Part shown: piece after piece, positions 27,334 to 34,942 of the stretch
How positions within the stretch are numbered: the stretch's first letter is position 1
Layout: the number at the start of each line of letters is the position of its first letter
Origin: Mycobacterium sp. 1423905.2
Lineage (GTDB): Bacteria; Actinomycetota; Actinomycetes; Mycobacteriales; Mycobacteriaceae
Reading direction: 5' to 3'
DNA: 56,511 nt
Assembly: GCF_001673155.1 (NCBI RefSeq)
Contig: NZ_LZLE01000178.1
Coordinates: 1-56,511, forward strand
Position numbers and translations under genes: made by a program
The notes under the pieces: model-generated
Databases searched by the model: none
What the model was told of the DNA's origin: nothing
The model's input: the letters and a program-made list of their open reading frames with translations, nothing else

Positions 27334-28298
27334 TGTCCGGGTTGTTCACCCGCACCGTGCGCCCGGCGCTACTGGCGGCCGGCCGGTCCGAGCGGTTGCG
27401 CCGCAGGGTTCAGCATTCCCGGCTCTCCCGTCGAGTGGTGCACAGGTTCGTGCCCGGGGAGACCCTGGACGACGTCATGAGCGTCGTTGCCGCGCTACGT
27501 GATTCGGGACGCTATGTCAGCATCGACTACCTCGGTGAGAATGTCACCGATGCCGACGGCGCGGCGGCCACCGTGGCGGCCTACCTGCGCTTGCTCGATG
27601 CGCTGGGCAATCGAGCGGAGACGGCGATCGACGGCGTGCGGCCGCTGGAAGTGTCGGTGAAACTTTCCGCGCTGGGACAGGCGCTGGACCGCGATGGTCA
27701 GAAGGTGGCGCTGGACAACGGCCGCACGATCTGTGAACGGGCTCAGCGGGCCGGGGTCTGGGTGACCGTGGACGCCGAGGACCACACCACCACCGATTCG
27801 ACGCTGTCCATCTCCGGTGACCTACGGGTCGACTTTCCTTGGCTGGGCACGGTGGTACAGGCGTATCTGCGTCGCACGCTCGGTGACTGCGAGGATTTGG
27901 CGTCGGCGGGTGCGCGAGTCCGGTTGTGCAAGGGCGCCTACCAGGAACCGGAGTCGGTGGCCTACCCGGACCGCGCTGAGGTCACTGAGTCCTACCTGCG
28001 CTGTCTGCGGGTGCTGATGTCCGGCGGCGGTTATCCGATGGTGGCGTCTCACGACCCGGCCATCATCGCCGCCGTTGCGTCGCTGGCCCGCGAAACGTCG
28101 CATGACGCAGCGCAATTCGAGTATCAGATGTTGTATGGCATTCGCGACGACGAGCAGCGGCGGTTGGCCGCGTCCGGCAACCAGCTACGGGTCTATGTGC
28201 CGTTCGGCACGCAGTGGTACGGGTACTTCATGCGGCGGTTGGCCGAGCGGCCGGCCAACGTGGGCTTCTTTCTGCGTGCGCTGTCCAGTCGAGAGTGA
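27333..28298 (+). CDS. pruB: Proline dehydrogenase
   Basis: This is a 321-residue FAD-dependent, monofunctional proline dehydrogenase. It oxidises proline to pyrroline-5-carboxylate and passes electrons to the quinone pool at the membrane. The TIM-barrel signature motifs are visible: EVSVKLSALGQAL, VTVDAEDHTT, RVRLCKGAYQEPESVAYPDR, MVASHDP, EYQMLYGIRDDEQRRLA and the C-terminal RVYVPFGTQWYGYFMRRLAERP that binds substrate and flavin. Translationally coupled to pruA upstream. In M. tuberculosis sigI follows; here it is replaced by the accessory island. Confidence 0.95.
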   Translation: MSGLFTRTVRPALLAAGRSERLRRRVQHSRLSRRVVHRFVPGETLDDVMSVVAALRDSGRYVSIDYLGENVTDADGAAATVAAYLRLLDALGNRAETAIDGVRPLEVSVKLSALGQALDRDGQKVALDNGRTICERAQRAGVWVTVDAEDHTTTDSTLSISGDLRVDFPWLGTVVQAYLRRTLGDCEDLASAGARVRLCKGAYQEPESVAYPDRAEVTESYLRCLRVLMSGGGYPMVASHDPAIIAAVASLARETSHDAAQFEYQMLYGIRDDEQRRLAASGNQLRVYVPFGTQWYGYFMRRLAERPANVGFFLRALSSRE

Positions 28299-28304
28299 CG
28301 TCCT

Positions 28305-28370
28305 GGCGTCGACAGTGCGCCCATGGCGGCATTCCGGCGGCGATCCCGCCGTCAGCGCCCGTTCGACGCC
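28305..28370. terminator. Nested inverted repeats between convergent pruB and tetR
   Basis: GGCGTCGA (28305-28312) pairs with TCGACGCC (28363-28370), and inside lies CGGCGG (28335-28340) pairing with CCGCCG (28346-28351) around CGATC. The element fills the short gap between two convergent stop codons and ends one base before the tetR stop codon. It may be a bidirectional terminator without a T run. Confidence 0.35.
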
Positions 28371-28371
28371 G

Positions 28372-28983
28372 TCAACGCACTCTGGCTGGTCCGCGCGCGG
28401 GCCGCTCGGCGGCAAATCCCCGCACCACGTGCGCCCGCACGAAGTCGGCGACGACGTCGGGGTCATCCATGTTCATCGCCGACGACGGCGTGCTGAACAG
28501 GGAGAATAAGATTCGCGCGAACCACTCACCGGCGGCCTCGATGTTCAGCTCCTTGCGTACCTCACCGGTGAGCTTGGCCGCTGACAAATACGGCGCGAAG
28601 AAGTCGACGCATTCCTGAAGCAGTACGGCGGCGTCTTTGGTCAGCAGCAGGCTGATCGCCTCTTCGTCGAAGTATTTCTCCGACGCGATGGCCCGGCGGG
28701 CCTGGGTCACGAACACCGCCGCCCGGGCCAGCTTCTCCTCCAGTGAGCCACCGCGATCCATCGCCTTGGACATCTCTCGGTAGAACTGTTCGGACGCATG
28801 CTCGGCGCAGGCCTCCAGGACCGCGGCTTTGTCCCGGAAGTACTCGTAAACGGTGCTACGGGAAACGTTGGCCATCTTGGCGATGTCGACAATCGTCGTC
28901 TTCTGCAACCCGTGCTTGCGGAAGCACGCGTACGCCGAGGAGATGATCAGTTCCCGGGTGTCGGTGGCGGTGGCTTGAGTCAT
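28372..28983 (-). CDS. TetR-family regulator, last gene of the igr-like operon
   Basis: This 203-residue regulator has a TetR helix-turn-helix at residues about 30-60 (KTTIVDIAKMANVSRSTVYE) and a helical ligand-binding domain. Its ATG overlaps the stop of the upstream alcohol dehydrogenase by one base, so it is the ninth and last gene of a fully coupled minus-strand operon and is probably expressed with it. The 21-bp palindrome ahead of the P450 gene at 36139-36159 is the natural candidate operator, giving negative feedback relieved by a pathway CoA-ester, by analogy with KstR and KstR2. This is inference from arrangement. It is not itself KstR or KstR2 by place or length. Confidence 0.85.
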   Translation of the reverse strand: MTQATATDTRELIISSAYACFRKHGLQKTTIVDIAKMANVSRSTVYEYFRDKAAVLEACAEHASEQFYREMSKAMDRGGSLEEKLARAAVFVTQARRAIASEKYFDEEAISLLLTKDAAVLLQECVDFFAPYLSAAKLTGEVRKELNIEAAGEWFARILFSLFSTPSSAMNMDDPDVVADFVRAHVVRGFAAERPARGPARVR

Positions 28984-30053
28984 CAGGGCACCAGCGCTCC
29001 CCGCGGCACCAGTCCGGCACCCGCCGACGCGAAGGCGTCGTTGACGTCGGCGAGGCGAAATGGCTCGGGCATCAGTCGGTGGAACGGGAACCGGGTGCGC
29101 TGCAGGAACTTCAACCCGATCGCCAAGGTGACCGGGTCGTAGAGCATGACACCGCGCACCGACTTGTTGCCGTAGACCAGGATGCTGGGATCGAGCTCGA
29201 ACGTGCGGCCCATTCCGACGTTGCCCACTTCCAGCAGGGTGCCGCCGTTGTTCAACAATCCGAGCCCCTCGGGAATGACGCCAGGTATGCCGACGACTTC
29301 CAGCACCCAGTCGGCGCCGATTCCGTCGGTGCGAGCCCGGACCGACTCGGCGACTTCGGCCGCCGAGAGGTCACTGGCGTCAATGCAGTGCGTGGCCCCA
29401 AAATCCGCGGCGACGTCCAGCCGTGCGGCGATCTTGTCGATCACGATGACCTCGGCGGCGCCGGCGGTGCGCGCGACGGCGGCGGCGTTGATACCCAGTC
29501 CGCCCGCGCCCTGGATCACGACCGTGTCACCCATTCGCACGTCGTGCAACGCGAACAACACCTGCGCCAGTGCGCAATTGAGTGGGGTGACCGCTTCGTC
29601 GGACAGGTCGTCGGGCACCTTGTACAGCGGCTGGCGGCGGGTGGTGTAGTAGTACTCGCCGTAGGCGGCGACGAAGTGCGGCGGTTGGTTCTGGGTGCGG
29701 AACTCGCCGGCCATCAAGTTCTGGCAGGCGTGGGAGTGGCCACGCGCGCAGGCATGGCATTGGCCGCAGGTCCAGAAGTACGGCGTGACAACGCGATCGC
29801 CGACCGCCAGCGGTGCGCCGGTCGCGTCGGCGGTCAGTCCCTCGCCCAGTTCGGCGATCTCACCGACCATTTCGTGGCCCATGGCATAGGGACAGGGGAG
29901 GGGCAGCTCGCCGCGAAATATGTGCAGGTCCGAACCGCAGATCCCGGCCATCCGCAGTTTGAGCGCCGCCGTCCCCGGTGCCGGTGCGGTGAGCGGATAT
30001 TCGGCCAACTCGATAGGCCCGCCGTAGGCAGTCAGCAGCGCAAGCTTGGGCAT
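28983..30053 (-). CDS. Zinc-dependent alcohol dehydrogenase (MDR family)
   Basis: This is a 356-residue medium-chain dehydrogenase. The catalytic zinc site shows Cys39 (GICGSDLH) and His60-Glu61 (GHEMVGEI). A structural zinc site is formed by Cys96, Cys99, Cys102 and Cys110 (CGQCHACARGHSHAC). The Rossmann motif is GAGGLGINAAAVARTAGAAE. It lies nine bases after the Ltp2-like aldolase and overlaps the TetR gene by one base. In this operon it could oxidise an alcohol made by the P450 or reduce/oxidise the carbonyl released by the aldolase; the sequence does not settle which. The cholesterol igr operon has no such gene. Confidence 0.85.
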   Translation of the reverse strand: MPKLALLTAYGGPIELAEYPLTAPAPGTAALKLRMAGICGSDLHIFRGELPLPCPYAMGHEMVGEIAELGEGLTADATGAPLAVGDRVVTPYFWTCGQCHACARGHSHACQNLMAGEFRTQNQPPHFVAAYGEYYYTTRRQPLYKVPDDLSDEAVTPLNCALAQVLFALHDVRMGDTVVIQGAGGLGINAAAVARTAGAAEVIVIDKIAARLDVAADFGATHCIDASDLSAAEVAESVRARTDGIGADWVLEVVGIPGVIPEGLGLLNNGGTLLEVGNVGMGRTFELDPSILVYGNKSVRGVMLYDPVTLAIGLKFLQRTRFPFHRLMPEPFRLADVNDAFASAGAGLVPRGALVP

Positions 30054-30062
30054 GTCTCCTCG

Positions 30063-31232
30063 CTATCCGGCCGGTGCCAGGATCAACCCACTGGTGGGCA
30101 CCCCGGTTCCGGATGTGACCAGCACGTGTTCGACATTGTCCACCTGGTTGTAGGAGGTGCCGCGCACCTGCCGCACCCCCTCGGTGATGCCATTCATGCC
30201 GTGGATGTACGCCTCGCCGAGCAACCCGCCGTTGGTGTTGATCGGAAACTCCCCGCCCAGCGAAAGCCGTTCGACGGTGGCGAAGTCCTTGGCCTCGCCG
30301 CGTCCGCAGAATCCCAACTCCTCGAGCTGGGTGAATACGAACGGGGTGAAATGGTCGTAGATGAAGGCGGTTTGGATGTCGGAGGGCTTGAGGCCGGAGT
30401 CTCGCCACAACCGGTCGGCCACCACACCCATCTCGGGTAGCCCGGTGATGTCCTCGCGGTAATAGCTGGTCATCATCTCGCCCTCGGCCGCCGCCCCCTG
30501 TGCGGCCGCGGTGATCACCGCCGGGGGTTGACGAAGGTCTCGCGCGCGTTCGGCGCTGGTGACCACCAGCGCGACACCGCCGTCGCTTTCCTGGCAGCAA
30601 TCCAGCAGCCGCAACACCGGTTCGATGATCCAGCGCGAGCTCTGGTGATCCGCCAAAGTAATGGGGCGCTGGTAGAACCACGCGTCCGGGTTGTTGGCCG
30701 CGTGGGCCCGGTCGACGACGGCGATGCGGCCGAAGTCCTCGTTGGTGACCCCGTAGGCCGACATGTACCGCTGGGCGTGCAACGCCACCCAGGCCGCCGG
30801 CGTCAGCAACCCGAACGGGGCGTAATGCGCCATGAACAAGGGCGTCTCGGTGCTGGTGCGTCCGCTTCCGCCGAAGCGCATGCCCGAGCGTTCGTTGAAC
30901 GCCCGATAACACACCACCACGTCGGCCACCCCGGTCGCCACGGCCATGGCAGCGTGGACGACAGTGCCTGCCGCCGCGCCGCCGCCGTGTGGAACCCGGC
31001 TGAAGAAGTTCAAGTCGCCGATGCCGACATTGCGCGCGACGTCGATCTCGTCGCTGGAATCCATGGTGAAGGTGACCATGCCGTCGACCTCGCTGGGCGC
31101 CACGCCGGCGTCGTCGAGGGCGGAACTGACCGCCTCACAAGCCAATTGCAGCTCGCTGCGGCCGGACTCCTTGGAGAACTCGGTTTGTCCGATACCGACG
31201 ATCGCCGTGGCCCCGGCCAGCATCGCCGTCAT
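30063..31232 (-). CDS. Ltp2-like thiolase-fold aldolase
   Basis: This is a 389-residue thiolase-fold protein close to Ltp2 (Rv3540c) of the cholesterol igr operon. Ltp2 is not a thiolase but a retro-aldolase that, with the DUF35 domain of ChsH2, cleaves a beta-hydroxyacyl-CoA to a ketone and propionyl-CoA. Shared stretches include YRAFNERSGMRFG, DHQSSRWI, LLDCCQESDG, YDHFTPF, LEELGFCGRGEAKDF, LGEAYIHGMNGITEGVRQ and GTGVPTSGLIL. The usual thiolase nucleophile is absent: the corresponding loop reads VPHGGGAAAGTVVHAAMA without Cys. Tyrosines in FIYDHF and GTSYN are candidates for the aldolase residues. The start overlaps the MaoC-like gene by four bases. The substrate need not be a steroid. Confidence 0.88.
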   Translation of the reverse strand: MTAMLAGATAIVGIGQTEFSKESGRSELQLACEAVSSALDDAGVAPSEVDGMVTFTMDSSDEIDVARNVGIGDLNFFSRVPHGGGAAAGTVVHAAMAVATGVADVVVCYRAFNERSGMRFGGSGRTSTETPLFMAHYAPFGLLTPAAWVALHAQRYMSAYGVTNEDFGRIAVVDRAHAANNPDAWFYQRPITLADHQSSRWIIEPVLRLLDCCQESDGGVALVVTSAERARDLRQPPAVITAAAQGAAAEGEMMTSYYREDITGLPEMGVVADRLWRDSGLKPSDIQTAFIYDHFTPFVFTQLEELGFCGRGEAKDFATVERLSLGGEFPINTNGGLLGEAYIHGMNGITEGVRQVRGTSYNQVDNVEHVLVTSGTGVPTSGLILAPAG

Positions 31233-31684
31233 GTGCGGGCTCCGTCCAGCAGGCTGAGCACCGCGGTGCCCGACACATGGTCACCGAGGCTGTTGGCCGC
31301 CTTGAACGTGACCTCGACGAAGTTTTCCCCGTCGGTCCCTTCGGATTTGCCGGTGACGCTGCCGGTGAAGCGCAGCGGGTCATCGGGGAAGCTCGGCACG
31401 CCCAGGCGAATCGACAGCTTCTTGACCATCGCATCCGGTCCGGCCCAGTCGGTGAGGAAGCGCGTGCACAACCCGTTGGTGGTCAGGATGTTCATGAACA
31501 GGTTCGGCGAGCCCTGCTTGTTGGCGTAATCGCGGTCATGATGGACCGGCATGAAGTCTCGCGATGCGATGGCGCCGGCCACGATCACCGTGGTGGTGAC
31601 CGGGATGACCAGGGCGCTCACCTCGTCGCCGACCGTGATGTCGCGCCACTTCAGCGTGGTGGCATGCGCGGCTGTCGTCGTCAT
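31229..31684 (-). CDS. MaoC-like hydratase, ChsH1-type catalytic subunit
   Basis: This is a 151-residue single hot-dog domain. The R-hydratase active-site pair is present as Asp43 and His48 in SRDFMPVHHD, five residues apart as in ChsH1 (Rv3541c). In the igr operon ChsH1 pairs with ChsH2 to hydrate the enoyl-CoA just before Ltp2 acts; the partner here would be the MaoC-like protein at 33192-33734, which lacks the His. ATG at 31684 (MTTTAAHATTLKWRDITVGD) was chosen; it overlaps the dehydrogenase stop by one base. The open frame upstream lies inside the dehydrogenase gene. Confidence 0.85.
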   Translation of the reverse strand: MTTTAAHATTLKWRDITVGDEVSALVIPVTTTVIVAGAIASRDFMPVHHDRDYANKQGSPNLFMNILTTNGLCTRFLTDWAGPDAMVKKLSIRLGVPSFPDDPLRFTGSVTGKSEGTDGENFVEVTFKAANSLGDHVSGTAVLSLLDGART

Positions 31685-32784
31685 CAACGTCCTTCCGGGT
31701 AGGTGCTGCCGAGCTGGGCAAGCTGCAGGGACGCCGGGCCCAGGGTGAGTTCGTTGTGCTTGGCCCACAGGAAATAGCGATGCAGCGGATAGGTGACGTC
31801 GATGCCGATGCCGCCGTGCACATGCTGGGCGGTGGCGGCCACCCGGGCACCGGCCTCGGCGGCCCAGAACTTCGCGATGCGGGCGGCCCGGTCGGCGGGG
31901 CGACCCTGCGCGGCGAGCCACGCGGCATGCCAGGTGGTCCACCGGATCGCTTCGACATCGATGAAGGCGTCCGCCATCCGTTGTTGCACCGCTTGGAAGC
32001 TGCCGATCGGGCGGCCGAATTGCTCACGCGTGGTGGTGTATTCGGCGGCCGTGTGCATGGCGCGGTCGACGACGCCGAGTTGAATGGCGCACAACCCGAT
32101 CAGCGCGCGGGTGTAGATGGACTCGATGTCACCGGCTAGCCGGTCTTGGTCGGAAACGGCGGCGCTGTCGAGAAAGACGTCGGCGTGCGGCTCCCGGTTG
32201 GTGGTGGTAGCCGGGCGAACCTCGACACCGGGGGAGTCGAGCGGTAGCAGGAACAGGCCGACGGTGCCGTCGTCGGTGGCGGCGGGGATGAGCGCGGTGT
32301 CGGCCAGCTGCGCGGCGGGCACCAGTTCCTTGGCTCCGTCCAGACGCCAGTGTGTGCCGTCGCGGCGAGCGGTGGTGGCCGGTGTCGTGGGGTCAGAGCG
32401 ACTGGGTTCGACCAGGCCGGCGGTCAGAATCCGTTGCCCGGCAACAACGTCCGGAAGGAAACGACGCTGCTGCTCGGCGGTACCGTGCCGGACGATGGGA
32501 TCGGCGCCCAACACCAGCGTCGCATAGGCCGGTACCGGCGCGACGCTCCAGCCGACCTCGGCGAGCAGTACCCCGAGTTCGACGAAGCCGCCGCCGTTGC
32601 CGCCCAACGACTCCGGCATCGCGGTGCCCAACAGGTCGACGGCGGCGAGCTCCTGCCAGAGGGCGGTGTCGTAGCGGATGCCGCTCTCCAATTCGCTCAG
32701 GCGTTCCGGGGTGGCTCGGCGCTCGAAGATGTCGCGGGCCAGCTTGGCGATGGTCTCCTGCTCTTCGGTGAAGGTGAAGTCCAT
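31684..32784 (-). CDS. Acyl-CoA dehydrogenase subunit, FAD-motif-bearing (ChsE1-like)
   Basis: This is a 366-residue acyl-CoA dehydrogenase-fold protein. It carries the FAD-binding segment TTREQFGRPIGSFQAVQQRM and the C-terminal HVHGGIGIDVTYPLHRYF, but the position where partners carry the catalytic glutamate reads IYTRALIGLCAIQLG without Glu. It therefore looks like one half of an alpha2beta2 heterotetramer, with the 402-residue protein encoded at 33731-34939 supplying the base, as shown for FadE28-FadE29 (ChsE1-ChsE2) in cholesterol side-chain degradation. It starts six bases after the DUF35 gene and overlaps the next gene by one base. Confidence 0.85.
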   Translation of the reverse strand: MDFTFTEEQETIAKLARDIFERRATPERLSELESGIRYDTALWQELAAVDLLGTAMPESLGGNGGGFVELGVLLAEVGWSVAPVPAYATLVLGADPIVRHGTAEQQRRFLPDVVAGQRILTAGLVEPSRSDPTTPATTARRDGTHWRLDGAKELVPAAQLADTALIPAATDDGTVGLFLLPLDSPGVEVRPATTTNREPHADVFLDSAAVSDQDRLAGDIESIYTRALIGLCAIQLGVVDRAMHTAAEYTTTREQFGRPIGSFQAVQQRMADAFIDVEAIRWTTWHAAWLAAQGRPADRAARIAKFWAAEAGARVAATAQHVHGGIGIDVTYPLHRYFLWAKHNELTLGPASLQLAQLGSTYPEGR

Positions 32785-32790
32785 CGGGTC

Positions 32791-33192
32791 TCAGCCCGCC
32801 GCCGGCCGGAATTGGTGCAAGACAAGGTCATTGTCGAAGCTCGAGTAGAAGACTTCGACCGGCATGCCGACCGTGACCTCGGCCGGGTCGATGTCGCACA
32901 GGTTGGACACCAACCGCACGCCCTCTTCCAGCTCCACCAGGACCACGATGTAGGGATAGTCGAAGAACGGGAACCGGGGCTGGTGCGGCACCACGTAGCT
33001 GTAAACGGTTCCTTTGCCCGAAGCCGCCAGGGTATCCCAGTTCAGCGATCGGCACGCAGGGCACATGGGCCGGGGCGGATTACGCAGCGCGCCACATCCT
33101 TGGCAGCGCTGGATCAGCAACTGGTGCTCGCGCAACCCACTCCAGAAGAATTCGGTGTCGGGGCTGATCGCCGGCGGCAGTCGGGTGGCCAT
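32791..33192 (-). CDS. DUF35 OB-fold/zinc-ribbon protein (ChsH2 C-terminal type)
   Basis: This is a 133-residue protein with the DUF35 layout. A zinc ribbon comes first (Cys30, Cys33, Cys44 and Cys47 in CQGCGALRNPPRPMCPAC), then an OB-fold (GKGTVYSYVVPHQPRFPFFD to PAEVTVGMPVEVFY). In M. tuberculosis this domain is the C-terminal part of ChsH2 (Rv3542c), where it binds and activates Ltp2. Here it is a separate gene whose ATG overlaps the stop of the MaoC-like gene by one base. I chose ATG at 33192; the longer open frame upstream only runs across the preceding genes. Confidence 0.87.
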   Translation of the reverse strand: MATRLPPAISPDTEFFWSGLREHQLLIQRCQGCGALRNPPRPMCPACRSLNWDTLAASGKGTVYSYVVPHQPRFPFFDYPYIVVLVELEEGVRLVSNLCDIDPAEVTVGMPVEVFYSSFDNDLVLHQFRPAAG

Positions 33193-33734
33193 CAGTTGCC
33201 CGGCTTGAATCGTAGGACCCGGAAACGTTGACGTCCCAACACTTCTCCGTGCTGATCGACGTAGGTCGTCAGCCAGGTCAGGAAAAAGCCCGTCCCCAGC
33301 GCCGTCTTCTTCTCCTCGGACACCGATTCGTATACCGTCGTCGCGCTGATCACATCGCCCAACCGCGGATAGCGCTCGATCTCGAACTCGGAGTTGGTGG
33401 CCACCGTGCTGGTATAGCCGGCGTCGTCGAGAAACGAGGTGGGATTGAACTTGATTTCGATCGGCGCGCCGCCGCGTTCCCCGATGCCTTCCAGCTTGGG
33501 TGCGGGCATGGTCCAGGTCTGCAACATGACCGGCGGGGAGACGATGCCACCAAACCGCGAGGTGGCTGCGAAGTCGGGGTCGAGGTAGACGGGGTTCATG
33601 TCGTCCAGCGCGTGCGCCCAGTGCCGGATCATCGGCTGATTCACCGGATCCGGTGCCACTGAGGGCTTTCCGGTTCCACCGGTGGGTTGGCCGACGAGCG
33701 CCTGCACCTTGGCGTGCACCTCTGAGTCGGTCAC
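33192..33734 (-). CDS. MaoC-like (FAS1-like dehydratase) domain, ChsH2 N-terminal type
   Basis: This is a 180-residue hot-dog domain related to the N-terminal half of ChsH2. The catalytic motif is degenerate: the sequence HALDDMNPVYLDP keeps Asp45 but has Tyr50 where R-hydratases have His. It should serve as the non-catalytic or substrate-binding partner of the MaoC-like protein at 31229-31684. The gene starts with GTG overlapping the dehydrogenase stop by four bases and its TGA overlaps the DUF35 ATG by one, so a fused ancestor split at the domain border (or the reverse) fits. Confidence 0.85.
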   Translation of the reverse strand: MTDSEVHAKVQALVGQPTGGTGKPSVAPDPVNQPMIRHWAHALDDMNPVYLDPDFAATSRFGGIVSPPVMLQTWTMPAPKLEGIGERGGAPIEIKFNPTSFLDDAGYTSTVATNSEFEIERYPRLGDVISATTVYESVSEEKKTALGTGFFLTWLTTYVDQHGEVLGRQRFRVLRFKPGN

Positions 33735-34939
33735 TTGGGCGGTCCTTTCTGTTCGGTGGCGGTAGCTCGAAGGTCACGAGGGGCCCTGGGCATGAGCAGC
33801 CCTGCCATGGCGATGATGTCGCGTTGGATCTCGTTGGCCCCGCCGCCGAACGTGTTGATCACCGCTTGCCGGTACGCGGTCTCCAGCGCTCCTCGCAGCG
33901 GGGCTTGCGGGCCGCGGCGAATCCCGTTGCCGTCCAGCACTTCGAGCAGCTCACGGGCCACTTGCTGGGTCAACTCGGTGCCGAACACTTTGGCGGCCGA
34001 CGCTTCGCCCATGTTCAGCACGCCTTTGGTCATCGCGGCGTTCACCCGCAGATTGACCAGTTTGTATGCGGCGACTTGCGCCTCGACGCGGGCCAGTGCC
34101 TGCTGCACCCAGGGCTGGTCGATCACCCGGCCGCCGTCGAGTTCGGTGGCGGCGGCCCACTGCAGCGTCTTCTCGAACAGCGGCTCGAGCGCACCCAGGT
34201 TGCCCAAGGCCGCCCGTTCGAAGTTCAGCTGCGTGGTGATCAGTTGCCAGCCTTGGTTTTCCTCGCCGACCAGCGAGCTGGCGGGGACCCGCACATTGTC
34301 ATAGAAGGTGTAGAACGTCGAGATGCCCGGCATGGTGTGCAGCGGCTGCCAGGAAAATCCGGGCGACGTCGTGGGCACGATCAGGATCGAAATGCCCTTG
34401 TGCTTCTTGGCGTTGGGATCGGTCCGCGCGGCCAGCCAGATGTAGTCGGCGTAGGCGGCGCCGCTGGTGAACATCTTCTGTCCGTTGATCACATAGCTGT
34501 CCCCGTCGCGGACCGCCGTGGTACGCAGCGACGCCAGGTCGCTGCCGGCCCCCGGCTCGGAGTAACCGATCGCGAATTCGACGCTGCCGTCCAGGATCGC
34601 CGGCAGAAATCGCTGTTTCTGCTCGTCGCTGCCGCACTGCATCAGGGTGGGTCCCACGGTGTTGAGCGTGACCAGCGGGACCGGCGCGTTGGCCCGGCGC
34701 GCCTCCTCGGCGAAGATGAATTGCTCGATCGCGGAAAACCCGCGTCCCCCATACTCTTTAGGCCAGCCCACGCCGAGCAGATCGGCCGCAGCCAAAGCCC
34801 GCACGCATTCGCGCACCGCCGGACCGCCCTCGACCTGGTCACCGATCGCTGCCGTGCGCTCCGGCGTCATCACCTGTTCGAGGGCGGCCCGCATTTCCGC
34901 GCGCAGCCGCTCCTGTTCGGGGGTGTATTCCAGATGCAT
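33731..34939 (-). CDS. Acyl-CoA dehydrogenase subunit with catalytic Glu (ChsE2/FadE29-like)
   Basis: This is a 402-residue acyl-CoA dehydrogenase. It has GYSEPGAGSDLASLRTTAVR near residue 125, the motif LNFERAALG with Glu241 where the catalytic base of FadE29-type proteins lies, and the C-terminal GGGANEIQRDIIAMAGLLMP. It lacks the REQFGRPI segment that the 366-residue subunit has. The two proteins thus complement each other as in obligate heterotetramers of steroid side-chain dehydrogenation. The reaction would be alpha,beta-desaturation of a short or branched acyl-CoA side chain. It starts three bases after the P450 stop. Confidence 0.87.
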   Translation of the reverse strand: MHLEYTPEQERLRAEMRAALEQVMTPERTAAIGDQVEGGPAVRECVRALAAADLLGVGWPKEYGGRGFSAIEQFIFAEEARRANAPVPLVTLNTVGPTLMQCGSDEQKQRFLPAILDGSVEFAIGYSEPGAGSDLASLRTTAVRDGDSYVINGQKMFTSGAAYADYIWLAARTDPNAKKHKGISILIVPTTSPGFSWQPLHTMPGISTFYTFYDNVRVPASSLVGEENQGWQLITTQLNFERAALGNLGALEPLFEKTLQWAAATELDGGRVIDQPWVQQALARVEAQVAAYKLVNLRVNAAMTKGVLNMGEASAAKVFGTELTQQVARELLEVLDGNGIRRGPQAPLRGALETAYRQAVINTFGGGANEIQRDIIAMAGLLMPRAPRDLRATATEQKGPPK

Positions 34940-34942
34940 GTC

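Noticed and set aside
28983..30053. Mycothiol-dependent formaldehyde dehydrogenase
   Set aside because: Zinc motifs are those of general MDR alcohol dehydrogenases and the gene is embedded in the igr-like operon, so I give no specific substrate.
30063..31232. Ordinary acetyl-CoA acetyltransferase (thiolase)
   Set aside because: The active-site cysteine loop is replaced by HGGGAAAGTV, and sequence and context match the Ltp2 aldolase group.
32791..33777. A 328-residue fused protein in the DUF35 frame
   Set aside because: The first two thirds of that frame are out of frame with the MaoC-like gene, which has its own good translation and coupling signals; only the last 133 residues are DUF35.
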